A DNA stretch of 64,000 bases from Ewingella sp049889095 (GCA_049889095.1 JBLJFK010000002.1); one strand, 5' to 3'. Shown: positions 25,180-33,571, counted from the first letter of the stretch. Made by a program: numbers and translations. Notes: generated from the letters alone by a model not told the origin.

Positions 25180-25989
25180 ATGGGCCATATTTTTTACCAG
25201 CTTGCCCGCTGGCTGGATCTGCTTTCGCCCGCTGAATATCACTATCCGGCCATCGATATTCAGCTTTCAGGCGATCAACATTTGCATCTGGTGGGCAGCA
25301 TTCATATGGGCACGATGGACATGCAGCCGCTGCCCGAGATCCTGCTTACACGTCTTTCCCAGGCCGATGCGTTGATTGTCGAAGCTGATATCAGCGGCGC
25401 CGACTCACCCTTTGGTCAGATGGACGATCTCTCCCCTCTCGCCGAACGACTGACAGAACAGCAATATCAGCAAGTCGAAAGTCTGTGTGATGAACTCGGT
25501 ACTTCGGTGTACAGCATGAACAGCCTGCCCTGTTGGCAGGTGGCATTGATGCTGCAGGCCGGACAGGCTCAGCGTCTGGGCTTACGTGGCGAGTACGGTA
25601 TCGACTATCAGTTACTACATGCTGCGCGACGGCAGCAGAAAAAAGTGATTGAGCTCGAAGGCCCACAGGAACAGTTGGCCCTGCTGCAGCAGTTACCAGA
25701 AAACGGGCGCACGCTGCTCGAAGACACCCTGCTCCACTGGCACACCAACGCACGTCTGCTGCAAACCATGATCAGCTGGTGGCTTGAATCACAGCCAAGC
25801 CAAGCGATGGAACAGTTACCCAATACGTTCAGCAATGAGTTATACGATGTGTTAATGCACCAACGCAATCAGCGCTGGAAACAGCAGCTGAACGCCCTGC
25901 CACCAGGAAAATATGTGGTGGCGGTCGGTGCGCTGCATCTTTATGGTGAGGGGAATTTACCGGATCTGTTGCAGGATGATAAACGCTGA
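25180..25989 (+). CDS. ybaP: TraB/GumN-family protein YbaP
   Basis: 269 aa (E. coli 264). Motifs of the TraB/GumN superfamily: GSIHMGTMDMQPLP near residue 45, LIVEADISG, LRGEYGIDYQLLHAA and the C-terminal VGALHLYGEGNLPDLL. The paired GxxH and acidic residues suggest a Tiki-like metallohydrolase, but no E. coli function is proven. No clear signal peptide. The chiX sRNA gene converges on its 3' side. Confidence 0.88.
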   Translation: MGHIFYQLARWLDLLSPAEYHYPAIDIQLSGDQHLHLVGSIHMGTMDMQPLPEILLTRLSQADALIVEADISGADSPFGQMDDLSPLAERLTEQQYQQVESLCDELGTSVYSMNSLPCWQVALMLQAGQAQRLGLRGEYGIDYQLLHAARRQQKKVIELEGPQEQLALLQQLPENGRTLLEDTLLHWHTNARLLQTMISWWLESQPSQAMEQLPNTFSNELYDVLMHQRNQRWKQQLNALPPGKYVVAVGALHLYGEGNLPDLLQDDKR

Positions 25990-26020
25990 CTTTGGGGCGG
26001 TTCGAAGGATAAAGAGGAAT

Positions 26021-26104
26021 AAAAAAATGGCCAATATTCCTATTGGCCAGTCAAAGAGGAACTTCTTTTATTAATTATAGCTTCAGCGCTGACCCTTCGC
26101 AGGG
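26021..26104 (-). ncRNA. chiX: ChiX (MicM/SroB) small RNA
   Basis: On the minus strand the sequence contains AAGTTCCTCTTTGAC, nearly the E. coli ChiX seed region (AAATTCCTCTTTGAC), then TGGCCAATAGGAATATTGGCCA and seven T's, the same terminator hairpin as ChiX. It lies between ybaP and ybaK as in E. coli. ChiX represses chitoporin mRNA with Hfq. The 5' end is placed by length (E. coli 84 nt); the 5' hairpin differs from E. coli and no convincing promoter was found, so that border is approximate. Confidence 0.85.
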
Positions 26105-26344
26105 CAAGGCACCGGCGATGGTAGGTTAGCAACCTGCATTGGGTCTTGGCAACACCCAATCACTGGACTACTATTTGTAATCGGTTCAATAAACGACCTT
26201 TATTGTTTACTATCAGAAGATTGAGCAAGGTTATTATTTTTCTGTTAATTAAGTCATCGTAGTCGCCTGAAACCCTTTACGGCGGAAGACACGATGGCTT
26301 TTTTTTATTGCATTATTTTATCAGCGTTTTATCAGAGGTCAGCC

Positions 26345-26824
26345 ATGACACCCGCAGTTAACTTATTGGAAAAAAACCAGGTGGCCTTCAGTCTCCACCA
26401 CTATGAACACAGCAGTGATGAAACCAATTTCGGTGATGAAGTGGTCAAAAAGCTTGGGCTGGATGCACATCAGGTTTATAAAACGTTACTGGTCGCGCTT
26501 AACGGTGATGCAAAAAATTTGGCGGTGGCCGTAACGCCAGTTGCCAACCAGCTGGATCTGAAGAAAGTCGCCAAAGCGCTGGGCGTTAAGAAAGCCGATA
26601 TGGCAGATCCGCAGCTAGCGCAGCGCGTGACCGGATATTTGGTGGGTGGAATAAGTCCTCTGGGGCAGAAAAAACTGCTGCCTACGGTGATCGACAGCTC
26701 TGCACAGAACTTTGCCACCCTTTTTGTATCCGGCGGTAAACGCGGACTTGATATTGAACTGGCCGCCAGCGATCTTTGTAGCCTGCTACGCGGAAAGTTT
26801 GCCGACATCGCAAAAATCGACTGA
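26345..26824 (+). CDS. ybaK: Cys-tRNA(Pro)/Cys-tRNA(Cys) deacylase YbaK
   Basis: 159 aa, the E. coli length. Trans-editing enzyme that hydrolyses Cys-tRNA(Pro) formed by ProRS. Conserved positions: YEHSSDETNFGDEVVKKLGL, VYKTLLVALNGD, the catalytic Lys in LDLKKVAKALG, GYLVGGISPLGQKK and the FVSGGKRGLDIEL loop. I take the ATG at 26345 (MTPAVNLLEK) behind an AGAGGT site; the open frame extends 17 codons further up without a good start. About 355 bases before it hold chiX and two hairpins but no gene. fsr follows in the same direction after 52 bases. Confidence 0.93.
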   Translation: MTPAVNLLEKNQVAFSLHHYEHSSDETNFGDEVVKKLGLDAHQVYKTLLVALNGDAKNLAVAVTPVANQLDLKKVAKALGVKKADMADPQLAQRVTGYLVGGISPLGQKKLLPTVIDSSAQNFATLFVSGGKRGLDIELAASDLCSLLRGKFADIAKID

Positions 26825-26876
26825 CTCATTTCGCTATCTTCAATAACAACCTACAACAAGAAGAAAGGCCGCTTGA

Positions 26877-28094
26877 ATGACCGAACGTACTGACATCCCC
26901 GCTCCTCAGCCGGTAAACGCAGCGAAACGCACCGCATTTTCTATTCTGGCTGCCATTAGCGTCTCGCATCTGCTCAATGACATGATCCAGTCGCTGATCC
27001 TCGCGATTTATCCCCTGCTGCAAAATGAGTTCTCCCTCAGTTTTACACAGATTGGTATGATCACTCTGACCTATCAGATCACCGCCTCGCTGCTACAACC
27101 GCTGATTGGTTACTATACCGATAAACATCCGCAGCCTTATTCGCTGCCGATTGGGATGGGCTTCACGCTATCCGGCCTGCTGCTGCTGTCAGTGGCACAA
27201 ACCTTCCCGCTGGTACTGGTGGCCGCAGCGCTGGTCGGTACCGGCTCATCGGTGTTCCATCCCGAGTCTTCTCGCGTGGCGCGCATGGCCTCCGGTGGAC
27301 GCCATGGTCTGGCGCAGTCGGTATTCCAGGTCGGTGGCAACTTCGGCAGTTCACTCGGGCCCTTATTGGCAGCGCTGATTATTGCACCTTACGGTAAAGG
27401 CAACGTGGCATGGTTCTCACTGGCGGCGCTGCTGGGGATTGTGGTGCTGCTGCAAATCAGTAAATGGTATCGTCAGCAACAGCAGATCATCAAGAAACGC
27501 GGGCCGTTCCCGAACAATGTAACGATGCTACCGCGCAAAACAGTGGCAGTGTCGATGGGTATTCTGCTGGTGCTGGTGTTCTCAAAATACTTCTACCTGA
27601 CCAGTCTGAGCAGCTATTACACTTTCTATCTGATCCATAAATTCGGCGTGTCGATTCAGAATGCACAGATTCACCTGTTCATATTTCTGTTCGCCGTGGC
27701 GGCCGGCACCATTATTGGCGGACCCATTGGCGATAAAATTGGGCGCAAGTATGTGATTTGGGCCTCGATCCTTGGCGTCGCCCCCTTCACGCTGCTGCTC
27801 CCTCACGCCAACCTGATGTGGACCAGCATACTGAGTGTGATCATCGGGGTTATCCTCGCGTCGGCGTTCTCCGCCATTTTGGTCTTCGCACAGGAGCTGA
27901 TCCCGGGCAAAGTCGGCATGGTGTCCGGGCTGTTCTTCGGCCTGGCGTTTGGTATGGGCGGGCTGGGTGCAGCGGTGCTGGGTTATGTGGCCGACCGCAC
28001 AAGCATTGAGCTGGTCTATCAGATCTGCGCCTTCCTGCCACTCCTCGGTATTCTGACGGCCTTCCTGCCGAATCTCGAACAAAAGCAGCCTTAA
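26877..28094 (+). CDS. fsr: Fosmidomycin resistance-type MFS transporter
   Basis: 405 aa (E. coli Fsr 406), 12 membrane helices of the major facilitator type. Recognisable Fsr segments include SVSHLLNDMIQSLILAIYPL, GYYTDKHPQPYSL, GTGSSVFHPESSRVARMASG and GGPIGDKIGRKYVIW, the last being the MFS cytoplasmic loop between halves. In E. coli it exports fosmidomycin; the natural substrate is unknown. ushA, which lies between ybaK and fsr in E. coli, is absent here. Just after its stop lies the truncated tnpB with its palindrome. Confidence 0.93.
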   Translation: MTERTDIPAPQPVNAAKRTAFSILAAISVSHLLNDMIQSLILAIYPLLQNEFSLSFTQIGMITLTYQITASLLQPLIGYYTDKHPQPYSLPIGMGFTLSGLLLLSVAQTFPLVLVAAALVGTGSSVFHPESSRVARMASGGRHGLAQSVFQVGGNFGSSLGPLLAALIIAPYGKGNVAWFSLAALLGIVVLLQISKWYRQQQQIIKKRGPFPNNVTMLPRKTVAVSMGILLVLVFSKYFYLTSLSSYYTFYLIHKFGVSIQNAQIHLFIFLFAVAAGTIIGGPIGDKIGRKYVIWASILGVAPFTLLLPHANLMWTSILSVIIGVILASAFSAILVFAQELIPGKVGMVSGLFFGLAFGMGGLGAAVLGYVADRTSIELVYQICAFLPLLGILTAFLPNLEQKQP

Positions 28095-28161
28095 ATTTTC
28101 TGCTTTCTGCCAGCCTCTCTTTTTCAGGCTGTCTCTATACACCGATCCTCCGACAAAACTC

Positions 28162-28214
28162 AAACCCCATCCCAAGCTTCCCCTCGTGAAGAGGGGAAGC
28201 TTGGGATGGGGTTT
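28162..28214. repeat. 24-bp perfect palindrome at the broken end of tnpB
   Basis: Bases 28162-28185 are the exact reverse complement of 28191-28214, separated by GTGAA. Read on the minus strand, the right arm begins with authentic tnpB codons (ETPSQA), so the left arm looks like an inverted copy of tnpB sequence. A fold-back template switch during deletion would produce this. Confidence 0.9.
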
Positions 28215-28218
28215 CTTT

Positions 28219-28431
28219 TAACCACTGGGTTTCGGGTGTTTTTTTCCATTCAACCAGCCATGCTGTCATTTTTGCATAGGAAATATACTTATTCCCTGCT
28301 TCATGGTTTTCATTCTGCAACGCCAGTGATTTGTTGAATACAAAACGACATGCCCCAGCGAAACGTCGCATATCACGCTCTTGCTGGCCATTCGGTCTTA
28401 GCTGGAATTTAAAGGCTTGTAGTCGTTTCAT
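28219..28431 (-). pseudogene. TnpB (IS200/IS605-type OrfB), N-terminal fragment
   Basis: The frame starting at 28431 reads MKRLQAFKFQLRPNGQQERD and has the helix FAGACRFVFNKSLALQNENH and WLKETPSQ, the standard first 70 residues of TnpB, the RNA-guided nuclease of IS200/IS605 elements. After SQA the sequence enters the palindrome and stops at 28135. The RuvC catalytic residues, zinc finger and the 3' end that gives the guide RNA are all missing, so it cannot be active. No tnpA is present. Confidence 0.85.
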
Positions 28432-28500
28432 GCGTTGAATTTTAACAAAAATCAGGTGGACAACCGTACCTTATATCCCCGCCCTGAAGGATGAGGCTTT
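28432..28500 (-). mobile_element. Likely left end of the decayed IS200/IS605-type element
   Basis: Between tnpB and the kinase gene the minus strand reads GCCTCATCCTTCAGGGCGGGGA, then TATAAGGT. A short imperfect hairpin with CCT/AGG and GGGG parts of this kind is common at ends of tnpB-bearing elements. It supplies the last codons of the kinase gene, so the insertion point is probably within that gene. The exact border cannot be set by eye. Confidence 0.4.
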
Positions 28501-28992
28501 ACGGCGCACAATCGTAAAACCTTCTTCTTCGGTCGGCGGCACGAAGTAGCGGGTGATCAGATCAAACTGCTGGTCAGTGGCGGCAAAATCATGCTCACCA
28601 TTCTGATTACGCGCATGCAAACGCGCTTTACATACTTCATCAGAGACATTGAGAAAATAGAGACGATTATCCGCGCCGGACGCATCAGCGATCCCTTTCA
28701 TCCACTGCCGGTTTGCCAGCGTGTTGGCGGGGAAATCGAGCACCACAGATATCCCGGCCTTCAACAAAGCAATCAGATGCGGTGCCATGGCGTCCCTGAG
28801 TTTGCCTGAGCAACGCACGTAGTCTGCCACGCTGTGCATTTCCTCGGCATAAAGACGCGCCAGCCATTGATCTTCACTGATAAGGACGGTCATCGGACGT
28901 GCAGAAAGTTCTGCCGACAGGGTCGATTTACCCGAGGCTATTTTACCGCAGAGTAAATGAAGGGTTGGTTTTTCTGGGGCTGATTGTGCCAT
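28471..28992 (-). CDS. P-loop kinase-like ATP-binding protein, 3' end altered
   Basis: 173 aa, AAA_33/zeta-toxin-like P-loop protein. Walker A is CGKIASGKSTLSAEL (about 15-29), a Walker B-like strand is VVLDFPANTL (about 83-92), and the lid region KARLHARNQNGEHDF carries arginines as in nucleotide or small-molecule kinases. Such proteins include gluconate-kinase-like and antibiotic-phosphorylating enzymes, and the substrate here is unknown. The last residues (KASSFRAGI) are encoded by what looks like the IS end, so the original C-terminus was probably replaced by a few foreign residues. The core is intact. Confidence 0.7.
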   Translation of the reverse strand: MAQSAPEKPTLHLLCGKIASGKSTLSAELSARPMTVLISEDQWLARLYAEEMHSVADYVRCSGKLRDAMAPHLIALLKAGISVVLDFPANTLANRQWMKGIADASGADNRLYFLNVSDEVCKARLHARNQNGEHDFAATDQQFDLITRYFVPPTEEEGFTIVRRKASSFRAGI

Positions 28993-29078
28993 CTCTTTCC
29001 TCTTTGAATTTTATTGCCCGCAAATGATTATCTTAGTGTGTCAGATTGGGCGCAGCACTTTACATGCGCCCTTTTGTT

Positions 29079-29336
29079 TTATGCCTTGCGCAACGTTTTG
29101 ATAATCACTTTTCCTGCATCATCAAAATAGCGGCTTGGCCAGATTTGTGCCGGAGGTACACCAATTGCCTGCGCGATCAGCATTTCACCTCTCGGCCACG
29201 GGCGATTTAATGCATTCGCCAGCGTCGAAGAAGACAACCCTGCAGCGCGCGACACCGCTGCCAGCGTGGTGCCTTTCTTACGCAGAGACGCAATAATATC
29301 GGCCTGATGCCAGTCAGTTTTCTGAAATTTACTCAT
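29079..29336 (-). CDS. sfsB: Ner/Nlp-family DNA-binding protein (SfsB-like)
   Basis: 85 aa. It closely resembles E. coli SfsB (Nlp) and phage Mu Ner: DWHQADIIASLRKKGTTLAA, then GLSSSTLANALNRPWPRGE and IWPSRYFDDAG. The helix-turn-helix is at about 25-45. Ner is a phage repressor and SfsB affects maltose gene expression in E. coli. It is shorter than SfsB at the C-terminus. It stands alone, with about 930 bases of repeat-rich sequence to gsk. The symbol is by similarity. Confidence 0.75.
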   Translation of the reverse strand: MSKFQKTDWHQADIIASLRKKGTTLAAVSRAAGLSSSTLANALNRPWPRGEMLIAQAIGVPPAQIWPSRYFDDAGKVIIKTLRKA

Positions 29337-29469
29337 TGTTCACCTCCGCAAGAAAGCGGATGACGTATGTTAGTAAGGAACGGGAGAAAGGTCGGGCTAT
29401 GTGACGTTTTCATAAAGGCATTTCCAGTTTTATTGGATTAATACCACCGCCGAAGAGCCGCAATTCTCT

Positions 29470-29556
29470 TTGGGTGGTGGCCCAGACAGGGGATTGCGGT
29501 ACCGGATTTCTGGAAACCGGCCTGACCGAAGTCAGCCCCGCCTGAGCCACCATAGA
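29470..29556. other. Strongly structured non-coding segment
   Basis: GGTGGC (about 29474) pairs with GCCACC (about 29546), GGGG with CCCC inside it, then a CCGG...CCGG arm and a perfect CTGAC-CGAA-GTCAG hairpin, giving a nested multi-branch fold. No convincing coding frame covers it and it matches no RNA family I recognise. It may be a structured RNA or a decayed mobile-element end. Confidence 0.3.
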
Positions 29557-30036
29557 ACATCTCAAATTTCGCAAACCACGAACATTTTTGATGGATGTGA
29601 CAAGGCATTAGCAAGAAGTGAACATCAGATGCACTCCTTGCCTCCAGTTAATCCGGGCCGCAACTCCCGACTGCGAATGTGTCGCAGCGGGACTGATAAT
29701 ACCGTAACGGCTTAACGCCCGCCAATACTCAAATCAATAACTTGAGAGACAAATTCAGATAAATATCTGGCGTTACATGACGTTGCAGAAATGAAGAACA
29801 AACTTTCGATGTAAACGTCCAGGCCGCATTCAAAAATGACGCCGAACGAACGGTGAGAAACAGCGAGAGTTTTTTGCGAGCTGGTCTGAACCTGAAGTGA
29901 GGGCACCGCGCAAGCGGCGGCATTTTGCGGCTGTAACAACGGTGACTGAAACACGGCCATCCCGATTCAGCGAAGCGCGCAGTGAAAGAGCCGGAGATTT
30001 TTAAGAGGCGCGGCGATAGGCGCCTCTTAAAGCCAG

Positions 30037-30239
30037 TTTGGGTGGCAACCCAAGGTCTTTGCAGGTTTGGGTGACAACCCAAGGTCTTTGCAGGTTTGGG
30101 TGACAACCCAAGGTCTTTGCAGGTTTGGGTGACAACCCAAGGTCTTTGCAGGTTTGGGTGACAACCCAAGGTCTTTGCGGGTTTGGGTGACAACCCAAGG
30201 TCTTTGCGGGTTTGGGTGGCAACCCAAGGTCTTTGCGGG
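30037..30239. repeat. Seven 29-bp tandem repeats, each holding a hairpin
   Basis: Units of exactly 29 bp start at 30037, 30066, 30095, 30124, 30153, 30182 and 30211. Each contains TTGGGTGACAACCCAA (GGC instead of GAC in the first and last unit), a palindrome, plus the linker GGTCTTTGCAGG or GGTCTTTGCGGG. A degenerate eighth unit (TTGGGGCCGCAGCCCCAA) follows at 30240, and another inverted repeat, AAGAGGCG...CGCCTCTT, lies just before the array. The array lies directly downstream of gsk. Because linkers are constant it is not a CRISPR array. Confidence 0.95.
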
Positions 30240-30263
30240 TTTGGGGCCGCAGCCCCAATAAAC

Positions 30264-31583
30264 TCACCGTTCCCAGTATGACTCCTCAAGACTGTCTTCC
30301 CGCTCTGGCAGCCCGCGCGTTAACCGCGGCGAATGCTGATTCAATACCTGATAACTGACCCGGTTGGCGTATTTACACACCTGCGCCAGCGACGAATAAG
30401 TCAGATATTCGCGGGAATGTTTGCTTGAGTTAGGCACACTGCTGCGGTGGAAACCGTTGGCGGCGATATCATGTAACAGCGCAGACAATGCGCCATCCCC
30501 TGCTCCATTGGTATTCATGATCTTCTCCGGCCCGCCCATATAGGGCGCGATGTGCGAATAGATCTTCAGCGGTGTTTGACAATTTTCACGGCGCATCGCG
30601 CGGCTGAATTCATACAGGTTAAACTCGGCAATCGCGCCCGGTAACAGCGGATGCTGCGTTGTTCGTTTGAATTCGTCTTCGGTATAACTGGCCATAAACA
30701 GCCCGTTTGGCCCGGCAGTGCATAGCACCAGATCGGCCCAATCCAGCGCTTTATCTGCCGCCATCAGCGGATCTTTCAGACCGGTCAGCGCGAAGCCTTC
30801 ATCTTCATTCATCGCCAGAATCGACACGTTATCGCGGATGAAATCACGCCACGCCTGCGGGTTTTCTGCGATCACAAACTGCGTTCCCAGCGTCAGCACC
30901 ACCGGCACCTGATACTTTTTGGCATAGGCGATGGCCTGCATGGTGGCGTCTGGCATTGGCTCACCTTCACCGCTGCGCAGCAGGTAAGAGGTCAGCACCA
31001 GCGCCGATGCTCCGGCGATCACCTCTTCCGGCACGTTTTCCTGACGCAGGTTATTCATATGGCCCGGACTGATGGCAAAGGTGCGTTCGCCGCTATCGCT
31101 TATCAGCGTAAAACAGCGACCAATCGCGCCGTCAACACCCTGCAAATAGTTGAGGTCAACACGGCTTGAGGTATTGCACAGATAGCGATAGGCGTAACTG
31201 CCGATCTGTACATGGCTGCACATCACGCCCAGCAACACCGAGCGGTCATCCGCCAGCACCGAATAATTGTGCAAGGTGTTGCCGATGGTGCCGCCAGCAA
31301 ACTGGTGGGTGATCAGCAATTTCTCCATCAGCTCCTGATACAGCGCTTCGGCAGTATCATCATCAATAACGCTCGACTCACCGGCTTTGAGCCCGTACCG
31401 CGTAACGAAGTCTTCATCCACCCTAGCCTCGATATCTACCATCGTCTGGTCAATGCCGACAATATAAGATGTACCCGCTTCGCTTTCCGGCTGCATCTGT
31501 TGCAACATCGAATCACGCAATAACGGATCACGCGCGCTGACCGGAAAATAGTGTTTTGACTTACGTTTACCAGGAAATTTCAT
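30264..31583 (-). CDS. gsk: Inosine-guanosine kinase
   Basis: 439 aa (E. coli 434). PfkB/ribokinase-family enzyme of purine salvage that phosphorylates guanosine and inosine with ATP. Features: KRKSKHYFPVSARDPLL at the N-terminus, VGIDQTMVDIEARVDEDF, QFAGGTIGNTLHNYSVL, and the PfkB signature NTNGAGDGALSALLHD with the catalytic Asp. The C-terminus ends about 25 bases before the hairpin repeat array, which could influence its mRNA 3' end. hemH lies upstream in the same direction after 44 bases. Confidence 0.95.
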   Translation of the reverse strand: MKFPGKRKSKHYFPVSARDPLLRDSMLQQMQPESEAGTSYIVGIDQTMVDIEARVDEDFVTRYGLKAGESSVIDDDTAEALYQELMEKLLITHQFAGGTIGNTLHNYSVLADDRSVLLGVMCSHVQIGSYAYRYLCNTSSRVDLNYLQGVDGAIGRCFTLISDSGERTFAISPGHMNNLRQENVPEEVIAGASALVLTSYLLRSGEGEPMPDATMQAIAYAKKYQVPVVLTLGTQFVIAENPQAWRDFIRDNVSILAMNEDEGFALTGLKDPLMAADKALDWADLVLCTAGPNGLFMASYTEDEFKRTTQHPLLPGAIAEFNLYEFSRAMRRENCQTPLKIYSHIAPYMGGPEKIMNTNGAGDGALSALLHDIAANGFHRSSVPNSSKHSREYLTYSSLAQVCKYANRVSYQVLNQHSPRLTRGLPEREDSLEESYWER

Positions 31584-31627
31584 TGCTACTCTCTGTGGAT
31601 CATAAGGACGCGGGAGATCAAAAGACG

Positions 31628-32590
31628 TTAAAAATGCTGAGTCACTAATTGCTGCAACAGGTCAATATGCTCAGGCTGATCGTTGAGCGCATCAATGTAG
31701 TCAAAACGCTCACCACCGGCGTGCATAAAGATCTCGCGGTTCTCTTCTTTGATCTCTTCAAGCGTCTCCAGACAGTCGGAGGCGAAACCCGGGCACATAA
31801 CCTGAATGTTTTTGATACCCTGCGCCGGTAACCCTTTCAGCGTTTCATCGGTGTAAGGCGTCAGCCAAGGCTCGCGACCAAAGCGCGACTGGAAGGTCAG
31901 CATGATTTTACCGGCTGGCAAACCGAGAGCATCCGTCAGAGCTTGCGCGGTGTCATTACAGCGCTGTTCATAGTCATCACCCTGTGCGACAAAACGTTTA
32001 GGGATGCCGTGGAAAGAGAGGATCAGGCGGTCCGGCTCGCCGCGTTCGGCAAAAGAGCGCAGCACGGTGGATTTTAGCGCAGAGATATAGGCCGGATGCT
32101 CGGCGTAATCACGAATAAAACTGATCGACGGCAAACGGCGTTTATTTTTCAGTACGCGCGCCACGCCGTCAAATACGGCAGCACTGGTAGAACAGGAGTA
32201 TTGCGGATACAGCGGCAGTACCACCATTTTGGTCACGCCCTGCGCCAGTAATTTCCCGATGGCGTCCTGCATGCTCGGGTTACCATAGCTCATCGCCAGT
32301 TCGACCGGCGTGCCAGGCAGGCGTTCAGCCAGCGCCTTTTGCTGACGGCGGCTAAAAACCATCAGTGGCGAACCGTCTTCCATCCAAACGGATTTGTACA
32401 GTTTGGACACCCGTGTTGAACGAAGAGGCAAAATAACCCCATATAAAATAGGCAACCAAATCAGCCGGTTGACGTCAACAACGCGAATATCACTTAAAAA
32501 TTCAGCCAGATACTTTTTTACGGCCTGCGGCGTAGGTGCTTCGGGGGTACCGAGATTAACCAGTAACACACCGAATTTAGTTTGCATCAT
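31628..32590 (-). CDS. hemH: Ferrochelatase
   Basis: 320 aa, the E. coli length. It inserts Fe(II) into protoporphyrin IX, the last step of haem synthesis, at the inner membrane face. Signatures: VLLVNLGTPEAPTPQAVKKY, GSPLMVFSRRQQ, LPLYPQYSCSTSA, the catalytic His in LSFHGIPKRFV, FQSRFGREPWLTPYTDE and CPGFASDCLETLEEI. Two adjacent ATGs begin the frame (32590 and 32587). Upstream adk is in the same direction and has its own terminator. Confidence 0.96.
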   Translation of the reverse strand: MMQTKFGVLLVNLGTPEAPTPQAVKKYLAEFLSDIRVVDVNRLIWLPILYGVILPLRSTRVSKLYKSVWMEDGSPLMVFSRRQQKALAERLPGTPVELAMSYGNPSMQDAIGKLLAQGVTKMVVLPLYPQYSCSTSAAVFDGVARVLKNKRRLPSISFIRDYAEHPAYISALKSTVLRSFAERGEPDRLILSFHGIPKRFVAQGDDYEQRCNDTAQALTDALGLPAGKIMLTFQSRFGREPWLTPYTDETLKGLPAQGIKNIQVMCPGFASDCLETLEEIKEENREIFMHAGGERFDYIDALNDQPEHIDLLQQLVTQHF

Positions 32591-32770
32591 TCTGAATTTC
32601 CTAAATTAATGCGGCCAATGGGCCAGAGGGACTCGAAGCTGCCCGAAGGGGCTTCGGTGTAACGACCTATAGTGTAACTAAATTGTCAGGGATCGGAACC
32701 GATAACAGCCAACGGCAGAAGTAATCAACAAGATTAACGGGCAGGAAAACCGGGGAGAATTAAAAATAAT

Positions 32771-32800
32771 AAAGGCGACCGGAGTCGCCTTTAAATCAAT
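32771..32800 (-). terminator. Terminator after adk
   Basis: On the minus strand AAAGGCGAC and GTCGCCTTT form a 9-bp stem followed by ATTATTTTTA, about 30 bases after the adk stop. Confidence 0.8.
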
Positions 32801-32823
32801 CAATAACGCTAAATAGGAATGAA

Positions 32824-33468
32824 TTAGCCCAAGATAGCGGCCAGTTCCTGACGAACTTCGTCAACTTTCTGCGTGCCATCAATGCGCACGTATTTAGTGT
32901 TACCTGCTTCTGCTTCTTTGCTGTAATAAGCGATCAACGGTTCAGTCAGCTCATGGTATTCCACCAGACGCTTGCGCACGGTTTCTTCCTGATCGTCTTT
33001 ACGGGTGATCAGGTCTTCGCCGGTCACATCATCCTTACCTTCAACTTTTGCAGGGTTGAATTTGATGTGGTACACACGGCCAGAGCCAGGGTGTACGCGA
33101 CGGCCAACGATGCGATCAACGATCAATTCGTCAGGTACGTCAAATTCCAGAACGTAATCCACTTTGATGTCAGCGTCTTTCATCGCATCAGCCTGTGGAA
33201 TAGTGCGCGGGAAGCCATCCAGCAGGAAACCATTACGGCAGTCTTCTTGCTGAATACGCTCTTTTACCAGTGCGATCACTAATTCGTCGGTGACCAGTTT
33301 CCCTGCGTCCATAATTTCTTTTGCTTTCTTGCCGAGTTCACTTCCGGCTTTCACAGCTGCGCGCAACATATCACCGGTAGAAATTTGCGGAATGCCATAT
33401 TTCTCGATGATGAATTGAGCCTGTGTACCTTTACCAGCGCCAGGAGCGCCCAGCAGAATGATACGCAT
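32824..33468 (-). CDS. adk: Adenylate kinase
   Basis: 214 aa, long-type adenylate kinase, the E. coli length. Balances ATP + AMP and 2 ADP. P-loop GAPGAGKGTQAQFI (7-20), AMP-binding region STGDMLRAAV, GFPRTIPQADAM, and the LID domain (RRVHPGSGRVYHIKFNPAKV) without the four Cys of zinc types. The start at 33468 follows GGGGA and matches the family; the frame is open 20 codons further upstream. In E. coli htpG lies next to adk, but here a five-gene cluster intervenes. Confidence 0.97.
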   Translation of the reverse strand: MRIILLGAPGAGKGTQAQFIIEKYGIPQISTGDMLRAAVKAGSELGKKAKEIMDAGKLVTDELVIALVKERIQQEDCRNGFLLDGFPRTIPQADAMKDADIKVDYVLEFDVPDELIVDRIVGRRVHPGSGRVYHIKFNPAKVEGKDDVTGEDLITRKDDQEETVRKRLVEYHELTEPLIAYYSKEAEAGNTKYVRIDGTQKVDEVRQELAAILG

Positions 33469-33571
33469 TGCGTAAATCCCCTTGCATGTAATTTTTATTA
33501 AAACGCAAAAAACGTCCAACCATACCATTCTGTACGTCCTTCCTCAAGGAAGGGGCATTGCGCGAAGCGGC

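Noticed and set aside
29048..29080. Hairpin GGGCGCA...TGCGCCC followed by TTTTGTTTT
   Set aside because: The T-run is on the plus strand, where no gene precedes it; on the minus strand, the sfsB-like gene direction, no T-run follows. Not listed as a terminator.
9163..29515. Shared 15-mer CGGTACCGGATTTCT at about 9166 and 29507
   Set aside because: An exact 15-mer match is expected about once or more by chance in 64 kb, and the surrounding sequence is unrelated.
30037..30239. CRISPR array
   Set aside because: Repeats of fixed palindrome look CRISPR-like, but the linkers are identical instead of unique spacers and no cas genes are present.
29729..30289. Long open frame across the hairpin repeats (about 186 codons)
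   Set aside because: All three minus-strand frames are open through the 29-bp repeat because the unit has no stop in any frame; the peptide is only a cyclic translation of the repeat.
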